Shown: piece by piece, positions 33,086 to 42,564 of the stretch
Numbering within the stretch: position 1 is the first letter of the stretch
Layout: every line of letters begins with the position of its first letter
The notes under the pieces: model-generated
Databases searched by the model: none
What the model saw: only the letters and a program-made list of their open reading frames with translations
Told to the model about the DNA's origin: nothing
Assembly (NCBI RefSeq): GCF_028682455.1
Contig: NZ_JANHLD010000001.1
Coordinates: forward strand, 806,001 to 870,000
Direction of reading: 5' to 3'
DNA: 64,000 bases
Source: Pseudomonas putida
GTDB lineage: Bacteria > Pseudomonadota > Gammaproteobacteria > Pseudomonadales > Pseudomonadaceae
Program-made: the position numbers and the translations under genes

Positions 33086-34525
33086 ATGTATGACGTAGAG
33101 CTAGGTCTGTATATCGACGGTCAATGGCGCGCTGGTGAGGGGCGGCGCACCCTCCCGGTGGTCAACCCCGCTACTGAAGAAGTACTCGCCCATCTTCCAC
33201 TGGCGAGTGAGCAGGACATTGCGGACGCGTTGGCATCGTCGCAGGAAGGTTTCGACATCTGGCGCACTATCTCGGCCTGGGATCGTCAGGTGCTGATGAA
33301 TCGTGCCGCCGACTTGATCCAGGTGCGCCGAGAAAATCTGGCTCACGTGCTCACCCTGGAGAACGGCAAGCCGTTGACTGATGCCCGCGCAGAGATCGAT
33401 CGGGTAATCGAGACGATCAAATGGTGTGCGGAGGAGGGCAAGCGTGCCTACGGCCGTCTGCTGCCGCCGCGTCAGCCTGAACTGGTGCAGACGACCGTGA
33501 AGCGCCCGGTCGGTCCGGTCGCGGCCTTTGCCCCATGGAACTTCCCAGCCGTGCTGGTGGCGCGCAAGGTGGCTGCAGCCCTGGCTGCCGGCTGCTCGGT
33601 GATCGTCAAGCCCGCCGAAGAAACCCCTGGTGCCTGTGTCGGAGTCATCCGCGCTTTCATCGATGCCGGGTTGCCCAAAGGCGTGATCAACATGCTGTTC
33701 GGCGAACCGAGTCAAGTGTCCGATCGGCTGATTGCATCGCCAATCACTCGCAAGGTTTCGTTCACGGGCTCGGTGTCTGTCGGGCGTTTGCTCAGCACCC
33801 TGGCAGCGAAACAGCTCAAGCCTGTGACCATGGAACTGGGCGGACATTCGCCAGTGGTGGTGTTCGACGATGTGGATGTGCAGGCCGTGGCTCGTGCCTG
33901 TGCCGGCTTCAAGTTCCGCAATGCCGGCCAGGTCTGCGTGTCGGCCAGTCGCTTCTTCGTGCATGAGCGGGTTTATGAAGAATTCACCCGGCACTTTGTC
34001 GAGTTCGCCAACGCAGTGAAAGTCGGCAATGGCCTCGAAGTCGGCGTCAGCATGGGCCCGCTGGCCAACGCGCGCCGCCTGGAGTCGACGATGGATCTGG
34101 TTGCCGATGCGAAGGCGCGAGGCGCCACGGTCGCCGCCGGGGGCAGCCGGATGTTTGAACGCGGTTATTTCTTTCAGCCGACGGTGCTGACCGATCTGCA
34201 TCCGCAGTCACGCATTCTGCATGAGGAACCGTTCTGCCCTGTCGCGCCGATCATGCCGTTCAGCGACTTCGATGAAGTCATGAAGCGCGCCAATGGTGTG
34301 GATTTCGGCTTGGCGGCGTACGCCTTCACTCAGTCGATCAAGCGTGCAACTGAGGTGAGTGAAGGCTTCGATGCCGGCTGGATCGGTATCAACTGCTTTA
34401 CCCCCGCTTTGGCTGATGCGCCCATCAGCGGCACCAAACAAAGCGGTATCGGCCACGAAGGTGGCCCTGAAGGACTGGATGCTTACTTGCAGACTCGCTT
34501 CGTCAGCCAGGCAAGCTCCTTCTAG
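33086..34525 (+). CDS. Aldehyde dehydrogenase, succinate-semialdehyde dehydrogenase-like
   Basis: NAD(P)-dependent oxidation of an aldehyde to an acid is the expected reaction. Start at the ATG at 33086 after AGGAG; the 479-residue protein has family length. Motifs: NFPAVLVARKVAAALAAGC (cofactor), FTGSVSVG, the general base Glu in MELGGHSP, the catalytic Cys in FRNAGQVC, and the ending SGIGHEGGPEG. The last is frequent in GabD-like dehydrogenases of short semialdehydes. It is the first gene of an operon with an oxygenase and reductase, so the aldehyde probably arises within this pathway. The substrate cannot be read from the sequence. Confidence 0.9.
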   Translation: MYDVELGLYIDGQWRAGEGRRTLPVVNPATEEVLAHLPLASEQDIADALASSQEGFDIWRTISAWDRQVLMNRAADLIQVRRENLAHVLTLENGKPLTDARAEIDRVIETIKWCAEEGKRAYGRLLPPRQPELVQTTVKRPVGPVAAFAPWNFPAVLVARKVAAALAAGCSVIVKPAEETPGACVGVIRAFIDAGLPKGVINMLFGEPSQVSDRLIASPITRKVSFTGSVSVGRLLSTLAAKQLKPVTMELGGHSPVVVFDDVDVQAVARACAGFKFRNAGQVCVSASRFFVHERVYEEFTRHFVEFANAVKVGNGLEVGVSMGPLANARRLESTMDLVADAKARGATVAAGGSRMFERGYFFQPTVLTDLHPQSRILHEEPFCPVAPIMPFSDFDEVMKRANGVDFGLAAYAFTQSIKRATEVSEGFDAGWIGINCFTPALADAPISGTKQSGIGHEGGPEGLDAYLQTRFVSQASSF

Positions 34526-34577
34526 TCGGTGTCGTAATCCTAACCCTAAAAACAATAGTAATGATGAGGATCGAACT

Positions 34578-35981
34578 ATGAGCCGTGCAGATGGTAAAGC
34601 GCAGAACATCCCTTTCGGTGGCTACCACTACAACATTATCCCGACTGAAGATGCCGAGCTGACCCGTGTCGGCCCAGGCACTGAAATGGGCGAGTACATG
34701 CGGCGTTTCTGGCACCCGGTCTGCCTATCCGAGGAGCTGGGCGAACTGCCGAAGGCCATCCGTATTCTCGGTGAAGACCTGGTGGCGTTTCGTGATCGCA
34801 GTGGTCACATCGGTGTTCTGCATCGCCACTGTGCCCACCGCGGCGCTTCGCTGGAGTTCGGCATCATCCAGGAGAACGGCATTCGTTGCTGCTACCACGG
34901 CTGGAAGTGGGGCGTAGACGGTACCTTGATGGAAACGCCTTGCGAGCCGCAAGATAGCAAGCTCAAAGAGAGCATCTGCCAACCCGCTTACCCGGCGTTC
35001 GAACGCCATGGCCTGGTGTTCGCCTACATGGGCCCGCCGGATCAAAAGCCGAAGTTCCCTGAGTATGAGTCCTTCACCCAGCCGGCCGGTACCGAGCTGG
35101 TAGCGTTCTCCAACATCTACCCCTGCAACTGGCTGCAGGTGTTCGAGAACATCATGGACCACATGCACACGGCGGTGCTGCATAACAACATGACGGTAGA
35201 AGGCGTGGACGCGGCAACCTCCGCCGGCGTCTCCCTGGAAGGCTTTGGCGACATGCCGGTCATGCACTGGGAGCCGACCCGTGATGGCAACGGCGTCGCC
35301 TTCGTCGCCGGGCGTCGTGTCGGTGAAGACAAAGTGTGGACCCGCATCACCGAAATGACGTTCCCACACCTTTGCCAGATCGGCTCGCTGGTGCCGTCGG
35401 CGGCCGAAGAGCGTCACTCCACTGTCGCCATGAGCCGCTGGCATGTGCCGGTGGACGATACCAACACAATCCTGTTCGGCTGGCGTCACTTCAATGATGA
35501 AGTGGACCCGCGTCATTTGGGCTGCAAGGAAGATTGTGGCGTCGACAAGATCGACTTCCTCGAAGGGCAGACTGGCAGCCGCACCTATGAAGAAGGTCAG
35601 CGTGCACCCGGCGACTGGGAAGCACTGGTCAGTCAGCGGCCAATCGCTATTCACGGCATGGAGCACCCGGGTCGTTCGGACATCGGTGTCTATCTGTGCC
35701 GTAAGTTGCTGCGCGATGCTGCGCGCAAGCTGGCCGAAGGCAAGCCGGTGGGGCGTGCCGACCTCAACAGCGATGACCCGTTGGCCATGTACTCCCAGGA
35801 TTCGGTGTTGAAGATCCCCCGTGATCCGGCCCGTGACGATCGTGAGTTGCTGATGGAAATCAACCGTAAGGTCATCGGTGTGATGAAGGACGCTGACCGT
35901 TTCCCGGCCAGCGAGCGCGACGCCTATGTGCGCCAGCGTCTCGATGAACTCGACGATCAGCAGCTCTCCCGCAAGAGTTGA
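34578..35981 (+). CDS. Rieske non-heme iron oxygenase, phthalate-dioxygenase-like large subunit
   Basis: The 467-residue protein starts at the ATG at 34578 after GAGG. Rieske cluster ligands are Cys85 and His87 (HCAHRG), Cys104 and His107 (CCYHGW). The mononuclear iron site is Asp194, His197 and His202 in DHMHTAVLH. The C-terminal part (EMTFPHLCQIGS, FGWRHFNDEVD) resembles the phthalate-type, class IA oxygenases that use a VanB-like reductase. Known relatives hydroxylate aromatic acids, demethylate methoxy compounds or oxidise aryl methyl groups. The substrate here is unknown. The reductase gene follows at 36062. Confidence 0.9.
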   Translation: MSRADGKAQNIPFGGYHYNIIPTEDAELTRVGPGTEMGEYMRRFWHPVCLSEELGELPKAIRILGEDLVAFRDRSGHIGVLHRHCAHRGASLEFGIIQENGIRCCYHGWKWGVDGTLMETPCEPQDSKLKESICQPAYPAFERHGLVFAYMGPPDQKPKFPEYESFTQPAGTELVAFSNIYPCNWLQVFENIMDHMHTAVLHNNMTVEGVDAATSAGVSLEGFGDMPVMHWEPTRDGNGVAFVAGRRVGEDKVWTRITEMTFPHLCQIGSLVPSAAEERHSTVAMSRWHVPVDDTNTILFGWRHFNDEVDPRHLGCKEDCGVDKIDFLEGQTGSRTYEEGQRAPGDWEALVSQRPIAIHGMEHPGRSDIGVYLCRKLLRDAARKLAEGKPVGRADLNSDDPLAMYSQDSVLKIPRDPARDDRELLMEINRKVIGVMKDADRFPASERDAYVRQRLDELDDQQLSRKS

Positions 35982-36061
35982 TGGGGTGGTCGGGCCTGGG
36001 GTCTCAGGCCCGACCCACTGACGATTCATCGCCCAGACAACAAAAAAGATCGAGGCGCAAC

Positions 36062-37012
36062 ATGCAGACAGTCAAAGTACGGTGCATCGAGAACCAGGCC
36101 GCTGGTATCAACACCTTTGAGTTCGTCGATCCGGCAGGCAAACCGTTGCCTCCTTTCACCGCGGGTGCGCATATCGACGTGCACCTGCCCGGCGGTTTCA
36201 TTCGTCAGTACTCCCTGTGCAACAGCCCGCAAGAGCGGGACCGGTATGTCGTCGGTGTATTGAACGTTGCCGGTGGTCGCGGTGGTTCGCGCAGCCTGCA
36301 CAGCAACGTCAAGGCCGGCGATCTGCTGCAGATTTCCGAACCACGCAACCATTTTCCAGTCGTCGACCAGGCGCAGCGGCATCTGTTGATCGGCGGCGGC
36401 ATAGGCGTGACGCCGATGATGGCGATGCTCGAGCATTTCGAAGCGAGCGGCGCCGAATACATTCTTTACTACTGTGGCGAGACACCTGAGCGCACCGCGT
36501 TCAAGGAGCGCCTGTCGTCCCTGCTCGGCGAGCACGTCGTTATCCATTACGACGGAGGTGATCCGGCCCGTCGCCTGGACATCCGCGAATTGCTGATGCA
36601 CCACGAGCCCGGTACCCACCTGTATTGCTGTGGCCCTGGCGGGCTGATGGCGGGAGTCAAGGCGGCAGCTGAGCATTGGCCGGAAGGCACGGTGCACTTC
36701 GAACACTTTGCCGCACCGGTACCGCCGCCAAGCGTCAGCACCGCCAATGAAGTTGAGTTTCAGATCACCCTGGCCCGTAGCGGCCAGACCCTTGATGTAC
36801 CGAGCAGCAAGAGCATTGCGCAAGTACTGCGTGAAGCCGGCCTGCCTTGCGAGACCTCTTGCGAGGCCGGTATCTGCGGCACCTGCAAGACTCGCTTTAT
36901 CGATGGCGAGGCCGACCATCGCGATTTCATCCTCAGCGACGACGAGAAACAGGAGCACCTGCTGATCTGCTGCTCCCGTTCCAAGAGTTCGACGCTGGTG
37001 CTGGACCTGTAA
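36062..37012 (+). CDS. Oxygenase reductase, PDR/VanB type (FMN, NAD, plant-type 2Fe-2S)
   Basis: Feeds electrons from NADH to the Rieske oxygenase in front of it. 316 residues. The N-terminal flavin domain has PGGFIRQYSLCN (RxYS, FMN-binding) and GGGIGVTPMMAML as the nucleotide-binding segment. The C-terminal ferredoxin domain has Cys267, Cys272 and Cys275 (CEAGICGTC) and a later Cys near ICC. The arrangement is that of phthalate and vanillate reductases. The gene is the last of its operon; the sulfatase operon follows after an operator-like motif. Confidence 0.92.
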   Translation: MQTVKVRCIENQAAGINTFEFVDPAGKPLPPFTAGAHIDVHLPGGFIRQYSLCNSPQERDRYVVGVLNVAGGRGGSRSLHSNVKAGDLLQISEPRNHFPVVDQAQRHLLIGGGIGVTPMMAMLEHFEASGAEYILYYCGETPERTAFKERLSSLLGEHVVIHYDGGDPARRLDIRELLMHHEPGTHLYCCGPGGLMAGVKAAAEHWPEGTVHFEHFAAPVPPPSVSTANEVEFQITLARSGQTLDVPSSKSIAQVLREAGLPCETSCEAGICGTCKTRFIDGEADHRDFILSDDEKQEHLLICCSRSKSSTLVLDL

Positions 37013-37030
37013 AAAAATTTCCCCGTGAAA

Positions 37031-37042
37031 AGCTATGTAGCT
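37031..37042 (+). promoter_or_regulatory. Operator-like motif upstream of the sulfatase gene
   Basis: AGCTATGTAGCT at 37031-37042 is a near-perfect palindrome that lies 21 bases from the sulfatase start. TAGCTTTGG follows at 37046-37054. It is a one-base variant of the motif at 43537. Confidence 0.6.
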
Positions 37043-37062
37043 GCCTAGCTTTGGAGAGCAAA

Positions 37063-38523
37063 ATGACTAAAGCCAAGAACCTCATCGTGTTCATGTCCGA
37101 TGAACATAACCCTAAAGCCCTCGGTTGCTACGGCAATGATTTCGTCAAGACACCAAATCTGGACGCCATTGCCGCCAGCGGTACCCGCTTCACCTCGGCC
37201 TATTGCAACTCTCCGGTGTGCATTCCGGCCCGTGCGACCTTCGCCACCGGCCGTTACATCCACCAGATGGGCTTCTGGGACAACGCCGACCCCTACGATG
37301 GTTCGGTCACCAGTTGGCACCACCGGGTTCGTGATGAAGGGCAACATTGCGTCTCGATCGGCAAGCTGCACTTCCGCTCCATCGATGACGACAATGGTTT
37401 TAGCCAGGAAATCGTGCCGATGCATGTCATCGAAGGCAAAGGCGACCTGATGGGCCTGGTTCGCGAAGACCTGCCGCGTCGCGGCGGTGCCTGGAAAATG
37501 GCCGGGCAGGCCGGGCCAGGTGAATCGTCGTACACGATGTACGACCGCAACATTGCTGCGCTGGCGCAGACATGGCTGCGTGAAGAAGCACCGAAATACC
37601 AGGACAAGCCCTGGGTGCTGTTTGTCTCATTCGTCGCTCCGCATTTCCCGCTGACTGCGCCGCCCGAGCATTTCTATCGCTACTACCTGGATGACAACCT
37701 GCCTTGGCCAAAGCTTTACGACAAGGCCGATCGCCCTGAGCATCCGTTTATCAAGGACTACGCCTCAAGCTTCGCCTATGACGAATTCTTTGACACCGAA
37801 GACAAGGTGCGGCGCGGCCTGGCTGGCTACTACGGCCTTGTCAGCTTCCTCGACGAGAACATCGGCAAGGTGATGAGCGCCCTTGAAGGCAGCGGCCTGC
37901 GCGACGACACCCGGATCATCTACACCAGCGACCACGGCGACAACCTGGGTAGCCGGGGGCTGTGGGGAAAGTCGACGATGTTCGAAGAAGCCGTTGGCGT
38001 ACCGCTGATCATCTCCGGTGACGGCATCCCGGCGGGCGTCGAAAAGAAGACCCCGATTACCCATATCGACGTCTACCCGACCATTCTTGAAGCGGTCGGC
38101 ATCGCACCCACCGAAGAAGAGAAATCCCTGTCGGGCGAGTCTCTGTTCAAACTGGCCAACCAGCCCGATGGCAACCGTCTGGCCTTTGCCGAATACCACG
38201 GAATGGGGTCGGCTACTGGAGCCTTCATGATTCGCGACGACCGCTACAAGTACGTTCACTACGTCGATTACCCGCCGCATCTGTTCGATCTGCTGGAAGA
38301 CCCGGAAGAATTGCTCAACCTGGCGGAGATCCCGGGTAACGAGGCACTGGTGGCCGAGTACCGCGCGAAGATGGAAACCATCTGCATTGCGAAAGACGTG
38401 GATGCCCGCGCCAGGAAACGTCAGGCCGAGTTACTGGAACTAAATGGTGGCCGCGACGCGGTGGTGGCCCGTGGTGACCTGGGTTATTCGCCCCCTCCAG
38501 GGGTTGCAGTGGATTTCAACTGA
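37063..38523 (+). CDS. Sulfatase (type I, formylglycine type)
   Basis: Hydrolyses a sulfate ester. The 486-residue protein starts at the ATG at 37063 after GGAG. The N-terminal metal motif is LIVFMSDEHNP. Cys53 in CIPAR within VCIPARATFATGR is the sulfatase signature in which Cys (or Ser) becomes formylglycine. Further metal residues are in SDHGDNLG. It resembles choline-sulfatase and related phosphonate monoester hydrolase-like enzymes. No signal peptide is visible, so it acts in the cytoplasm, which requires uptake of the sulfated substrate. A maturase gene is not in the window. The enzyme could also act on phosphate or sulfonate esters, as several relatives do. Confidence 0.9.
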   Translation: MTKAKNLIVFMSDEHNPKALGCYGNDFVKTPNLDAIAASGTRFTSAYCNSPVCIPARATFATGRYIHQMGFWDNADPYDGSVTSWHHRVRDEGQHCVSIGKLHFRSIDDDNGFSQEIVPMHVIEGKGDLMGLVREDLPRRGGAWKMAGQAGPGESSYTMYDRNIAALAQTWLREEAPKYQDKPWVLFVSFVAPHFPLTAPPEHFYRYYLDDNLPWPKLYDKADRPEHPFIKDYASSFAYDEFFDTEDKVRRGLAGYYGLVSFLDENIGKVMSALEGSGLRDDTRIIYTSDHGDNLGSRGLWGKSTMFEEAVGVPLIISGDGIPAGVEKKTPITHIDVYPTILEAVGIAPTEEEKSLSGESLFKLANQPDGNRLAFAEYHGMGSATGAFMIRDDRYKYVHYVDYPPHLFDLLEDPEELLNLAEIPGNEALVAEYRAKMETICIAKDVDARARKRQAELLELNGGRDAVVARGDLGYSPPPGVAVDFN

Positions 38524-38647
38524 GGCCCTGCCTCGACTCCGAAAAACAATAAGGCTTGAACAAGGAAGTGCCTGCAGCCGCCCGCTTTCACATAGCGAAG
38601 GCGGGGCTGTACAGGGCGCTACCGGCCACCCAACGAGGAGAACACCC

Positions 38648-40306
38648 GTGAACGCACCTGAATACGATTACATCGTGGTGGGCGCAGGCTCAGCCGGATG
38701 TGCCCTGGCCAACCGCCTCAGTGAAGGCGGCAAACACACTGTCCTGCTACTCGAAGCGGGCCCGAACGACCGGCACTTCTGGATTCACCTGCCGATAGGC
38801 TATGGCAAGACCATGTTCAACCCGACCTATAACTGGTCCTTCAATACCGAGCCGGTGCCGGCGCTGGACAACCGTCCGATCTACTGGCCTCGGGGCAAGA
38901 CCCTGGGCGGCTGTAGCTCGATCAATGGACTGGTCTACATCCGTGGGCAATCGCAGGACTATGACCACTGGCAAGCGCAGGGCAACCAGGGGTGGGGCTG
39001 GAGCCACGTGTTGCCGTACTTCAAGAAAATGGAATGTAACGAGCGCGGCGAAAGCGCCTACCACGGCGGCAGCGGCCCGTTGCATGTATCGGATCTGCGC
39101 GAGCCCAACGAGTTGGTCGAAGCCTTTATCCGCGGCGCCAACCAGATCGGGGTGCCGCGCAACGATGACTTCAATGGCGCGCAGCAGGAAGGGGTGGGTT
39201 ATTTCCAGCTCACCACGCGCAACGGTTGGCGTTGTTCGGCGGCCAAGGCCTACCTGAAGCCGATCCGCGACCGCAAGAATCTGACCGTCGAAACCGGCGC
39301 TCATGCCAGCAAAGTCTTGATGATCGACAAGCGCGCGGTCGGCATTGCTTATGAGCGGGCGGGGCAATCGGTGTCGGCAAGGGCACGCAAGGAAGTCCTG
39401 CTGTGCGCGGGTGCACTGCAATCGCCGCAGTTGCTGCAGCTGTCCGGGATCGGTCCACGTGACGTGCTGGAGCAACATGGCATTGACGTCGTCCACGAGC
39501 TGCCTGGCGTTGGTCGCAATCTGCAGGATCACTTGCAGATCCGCATCATGTTCAAGTGCACCAAGCCGATCACCACCAACGATCAATTGCGCACCTTGTG
39601 GGGGCAGGCCCTGATCGGCATGAAGTGGGCCTTTTTGCGCAAGGGGCCATTGTCGGTGGGTATCCAGCAGGGCTGCATGTTCGCCAGGAGCCGTGAGGAG
39701 GAAAAGACGCCAGATATCCAGTTCCACTTCGGCACCCTGAGTGCGGACATGACAGCCGGCAAGCCACACAAGTGGCCCGGCTTCACCATGTCGGTGTGCC
39801 AGTTGCGGCCGAGCAGTCGCGGTGAATTGCGGATTCGTTCGAAGAATCCGAAAGACGCCCCGTGGATCGAGCCAAATTACCTGGCGACCGAAGAAGATCG
39901 GCAGACAATGGTTCGCGGTTTCAAAATGGCCCGCAAACTCGCGGCGAGCCAGGCCATGGCCGGGTATATCGCCGAAGAGTACACCCCAGGAGTGTCGGTG
40001 CAGACAGAAGAGGACATGCTCAACTTTGTACGCCGCAACGGTTCTTCGATTTTCCACCCGGTCGGCACCTGCAAAATGGGCAGCGGTCCGGAAGCGGTGG
40101 TTGACGAGCGGCTGCGTGTGCACGGCCTTGAAGGGCTGCGGGTAGTCGATGCCTCGATCATGCCGACGCTGATCTCGGGCAACACCAACGCCCCGGCGAT
40201 AATGATTGCCGAAAAAGCCGCGGACATGATCAAGGAAGATGAGCGTTATCCCATTGCCCGCGCTTCATCCACTGCGCCGGTCGGTAATCCCGCAATGGCG
40301 GTATAG
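38648..40306 (+). CDS. GMC-family FAD-dependent alcohol dehydrogenase/oxidase
   Basis: Oxidises an alcohol to the aldehyde with bound FAD. The GTG at 38648 is preceded by GAGGAG and starts a 552-residue protein of normal length. The ADP-binding motif is [17 protein letters not shown]. Other GMC landmarks are [39 protein letters not shown], and the catalytic His region in [13 protein letters not shown] and [16 protein letters not shown]. It resembles choline dehydrogenase-like enzymes, but broad specificity is usual. Together with the oxygenase and aldehyde dehydrogenase it could form a methyl-to-acid oxidation route, which is inference. A strong terminator follows. Confidence 0.9.
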   Translation: MNAPEYDYIVVGAGSAGCALANRLSEGGKHTVLLLEAGPNDRHFWIHLPIGYGKTMFNPTYNWSFNTEPVPALDNRPIYWPRGKTLGGCSSINGLVYIRGQSQDYDHWQAQGNQGWGWSHVLPYFKKMECNERGESAYHGGSGPLHVSDLREPNELVEAFIRGANQIGVPRNDDFNGAQQEGVGYFQLTTRNGWRCSAAKAYLKPIRDRKNLTVETGAHASKVLMIDKRAVGIAYERAGQSVSARARKEVLLCAGALQSPQLLQLSGIGPRDVLEQHGIDVVHELPGVGRNLQDHLQIRIMFKCTKPITTNDQLRTLWGQALIGMKWAFLRKGPLSVGIQQGCMFARSREEEKTPDIQFHFGTLSADMTAGKPHKWPGFTMSVCQLRPSSRGELRIRSKNPKDAPWIEPNYLATEEDRQTMVRGFKMARKLAASQAMAGYIAEEYTPGVSVQTEEDMLNFVRRNGSSIFHPVGTCKMGSGPEAVVDERLRVHGLEGLRVVDASIMPTLISGNTNAPAIMIAEKAADMIKEDERYPIARASSTAPVGNPAMAV

Positions 40307-40329
40307 CCTATCCATGGCGGCAGCAAAAG

Positions 40330-40370
40330 GCCCTCACGGCAGACTGCCGTCGAGGGCATTTTTGGTTTTG
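40330..40370 (+). terminator. Rho-independent terminator after the GMC dehydrogenase
   Basis: GCCCTC, then ACGGCAG, pair with CTGCCGT and GAGGGC in one long perfect stem (40330-40357). An AT-rich run with TTTTTGGTTTTG follows. Confidence 0.88.
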
Positions 40371-40393
40371 GCATTCAACAGGCAAACAGCATC

Positions 40394-40807
40394 ATGACGG
40401 CACATCCGGAAGACTTGAGCAAAATTGAGCGCATCGATCGTGGCCCGCGCTCCTCACGGCTGCTGGCGGGCGGCAGTGAGCCCGATCCACGCTTTACCCT
40501 GGCCAACGAACGAACCTTTCTGGCCTGGATCCGCACCGCGCTGGCACTGTTGGCCGGCGGTATCGCCGTGCAAGCCTTCACCCTGGATGTGTTTACCCCT
40601 GTGGTACGCACGATGCTTTCGGTTGCACTGCTGCTGATGGCAATGCTCATCAGCGGCTCGGCCTGCCAGCGCTGGCTGAACGTTGAACGTGCACTGCGCA
40701 ACAAGGCGCCTTTGCCACTGCCGTTGCTGGTTCCGCTGCTGTCGATCGGCAGTGCATTGGTGACGCTGACGTTGATCGGCGTCTTCTTGTTGCGCCAGGT
40801 GCATTGA
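40394..40807 (+). CDS. DUF202 membrane protein, first of a pair
   Basis: A 137-residue membrane protein of the DUF202 type. The motif LANERTFLAWIRTALALLAGGIAV is the family signature with the membrane helix after the acidic-basic stretch, followed by two further helices (MLSVALLLMAMLIS and SIGSALVTLTLIGVFLL). Members are often found in pairs, but no biochemical role is established. It is followed at three bases by a second member. It stands between a strong terminator and a REP element, on its own operon, so it may not belong to the catabolic pathway. Confidence 0.8.
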   Translation: MTAHPEDLSKIERIDRGPRSSRLLAGGSEPDPRFTLANERTFLAWIRTALALLAGGIAVQAFTLDVFTPVVRTMLSVALLLMAMLISGSACQRWLNVERALRNKAPLPLPLLVPLLSIGSALVTLTLIGVFLLRQVH

Positions 40808-40810
40808 GCC

Positions 40811-41164
40811 ATGGCACGCCGTCGCCATGACATGCCCCCCCTTCAGGCGCCGCACAATGACGCCGGGCTGCAGCCGGAACGCACCTCCCTGGCCTGGGGG
40901 CGCACCTTGCTGGTGTTATGGGTCGTGGCCTGTCTTTACTTGCGCTGGATGCAAACCCGGGTTTGGCTGGGCGCGATGCTGGCGGTGCTCAGTGTGTTGG
41001 CCGGGTTATACATCTGGATGACGCAGCGGCGTCGCTACCGGCGCAGCGCCAACGCCATTCTTACAGGCCATCTGCGGGCCGACGTCGTGTCGGTTTTGTT
41101 TACGGGCGGGGTGGTGGCCGGTTTGTCCGCAGTGTCTCTTTGGGCAGTACTCGGCCGCCTGTAG
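40811..41164 (+). CDS. DUF202 membrane protein, second of a pair
   Basis: A 117-residue product with the shorter DUF202 pattern (LQPERTSLAWGRTLLVLWVVACLYLRW), a second helix (WLGAMLAVLSVLAGLYIW) and a C-terminal helix (VVAGLSAVSLWAVLGRL). It starts three bases after the preceding gene, so the two are made together and may interact. Function is unknown in the family. A REP element begins directly after its stop. Confidence 0.8.
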   Translation: MARRRHDMPPLQAPHNDAGLQPERTSLAWGRTLLVLWVVACLYLRWMQTRVWLGAMLAVLSVLAGLYIWMTQRRRYRRSANAILTGHLRADVVSVLFTGGVVAGLSAVSLWAVLGRL

Positions 41165-41167
41165 GAC

Positions 41168-41190
41168 AGGAGCAAGCTTGCTCGCGATGA
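41168..41190. repeat. REP element, P. fluorescens-like form
   Basis: AGGAGCAAGCTTGCTCGCGA at 41168-41187 is the core of the REP type frequent in P. fluorescens-group genomes. A partial inverted partner, CCTTGCTCCTG, is at 41240-41250. The REP copies at 52-60 kb are of another form. Confidence 0.6.
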
Positions 41191-41287
41191 ACGACGACGC
41201 GGTATTGCTGACAACCCACGGCAATCCATCGGCGGTGAACCTTGCTCCTGCCAGTCGACGCGGGATTGCCCCGCGCCTATTTTGTGT

Positions 41288-42532
41288 TTACCAGACCGCC
41301 AGTTTATAGCCGACCAGCACGCGGTTCTCGTCGACATCGCGGGTTAGTCCGCTTCCGGATCGGAAACTGATATTTCGCATCTGCACGTAAACGTTCTTAA
41401 GCGGGCCGCTCTGCACCGTATAGGTCAGTTCAATGTTGCGCTCGCGTTCGGTACCTTGATCGCGGCCTTCGACTAGCGCGTGGTCGCCGCTGACGTAACG
41501 GGTCATGAAGGTCAGCCCTGGCATACCCAGCGCCGCGAAATCGTAGTCGTAGCGCGCTTGCCAGGAATCCTCTTCTTCTCGGGCGAAGGTGTTGTAGAAG
41601 GACAAGTTGACGACATAGGGATCGTTGCCGATGAATGGAAATTCACCGGCACCGGAAATGCGCTGGTAGGCGCCGCTGAACTTGTGGCCACCCAAGGTCA
41701 GGCTGACCATGCCGTTGAGGTTGTTGTTGGCGAAGCGGCCCATTTTGGCCATGCCGTCGTCGTTGCTGCGAAAGTACCGAAGGTCAGTGCGAAGGCTCGC
41801 ACTTTGGCTCAGGGGCAAGGTGTGGACGAGGCCGACGAAATGCTGCCGATAGATGTCTTTGAGTTCGCCATAGTAGTAGCTGGTGGTCAGCTGGGGAGTG
41901 AGCTTGTAGCTGCCGCCGGCAAAGTCGAAATGATCGCTTTCCACCCCGCCGCGGTAATAGGTGATGCGGTCATTGCTGCTGGAGTTGCGCAGGTTGGCCT
42001 GGGTGATGCGACCGGCATTGACGGTCAGGCCGTCGATTTCGTTCGAGGTCAACAGCCCGCCGCTGTAGCTCGAAGGCAGCAGGCGTCCGAAGTTATAATT
42101 CAGCACAGGCAGGGTCGGATAAAGCGTACCCAGGCGCAGGACACTCTTGGAAACTTTGAGTTTTCCAGTGAAGCCCAGTTCGCTGAATTCATTAGCGGGT
42201 GTACCGTCGGCACTCTGCGGGAGGATGCCGTTGTCGCCGCTACGACCGCGGGCCGAATCCAGCTTGAGGCCGAGCGCGGCATGGGCATCCAGCCCCACGC
42301 CAACGGTCGTGTCAGTGAAGCCGGATTCAGCATGCATGACGAATCCCTGCGTCCACTCATCCTGGGTCTCTGGACTACCCGGTTGCCGGTAGTCGCGATT
42401 CATGTAGAAGTTGCGAATGTCCAGGTTGGCCGTGCTGTCGGCAATGAAGTCCGCCGAAGCATTGCAGCACAAGACGAGGCTGGACAGGCCGAGCAAGGGG
42501 GTAGGTAGTGCGCTTAACCGTAGATGTTTCAT
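41288..42532 (-). CDS. OprD-family outer-membrane porin
   Basis: A 414-residue porin with a signal peptide ending at ASA-DFI. The OprD hallmarks are at the start (FIADSTANLDIRNFYMNRDYR), the middle (GVGLDAHAALGLKLDSARG, VLRLGTLYPTLPVL) and the last strand ending in AVW. OprD proteins take up small organic acids, aromatic acids or amino acids. It lies within the catabolic locus on the opposite strand, with the TauE-type exporter upstream in the same direction (33 bases apart), so they are likely an operon. The actual substrate cannot be read from sequence. Confidence 0.88.
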   Translation of the reverse strand: MKHLRLSALPTPLLGLSSLVLCCNASADFIADSTANLDIRNFYMNRDYRQPGSPETQDEWTQGFVMHAESGFTDTTVGVGLDAHAALGLKLDSARGRSGDNGILPQSADGTPANEFSELGFTGKLKVSKSVLRLGTLYPTLPVLNYNFGRLLPSSYSGGLLTSNEIDGLTVNAGRITQANLRNSSSNDRITYYRGGVESDHFDFAGGSYKLTPQLTTSYYYGELKDIYRQHFVGLVHTLPLSQSASLRTDLRYFRSNDDGMAKMGRFANNNLNGMVSLTLGGHKFSGAYQRISGAGEFPFIGNDPYVVNLSFYNTFAREEEDSWQARYDYDFAALGMPGLTFMTRYVSGDHALVEGRDQGTERERNIELTYTVQSGPLKNVYVQMRNISFRSGSGLTRDVDENRVLVGYKLAVW

Positions 42533-42564
42533 TGTTATTATCTCTAGGGCAGGGGGCTACAAGC

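Noticed and set aside
41480..42508. Long open frame on the plus strand (342 codons)
   Set aside because: Antisense to the OprD porin with its signal peptide and family motifs; no domain recognised.
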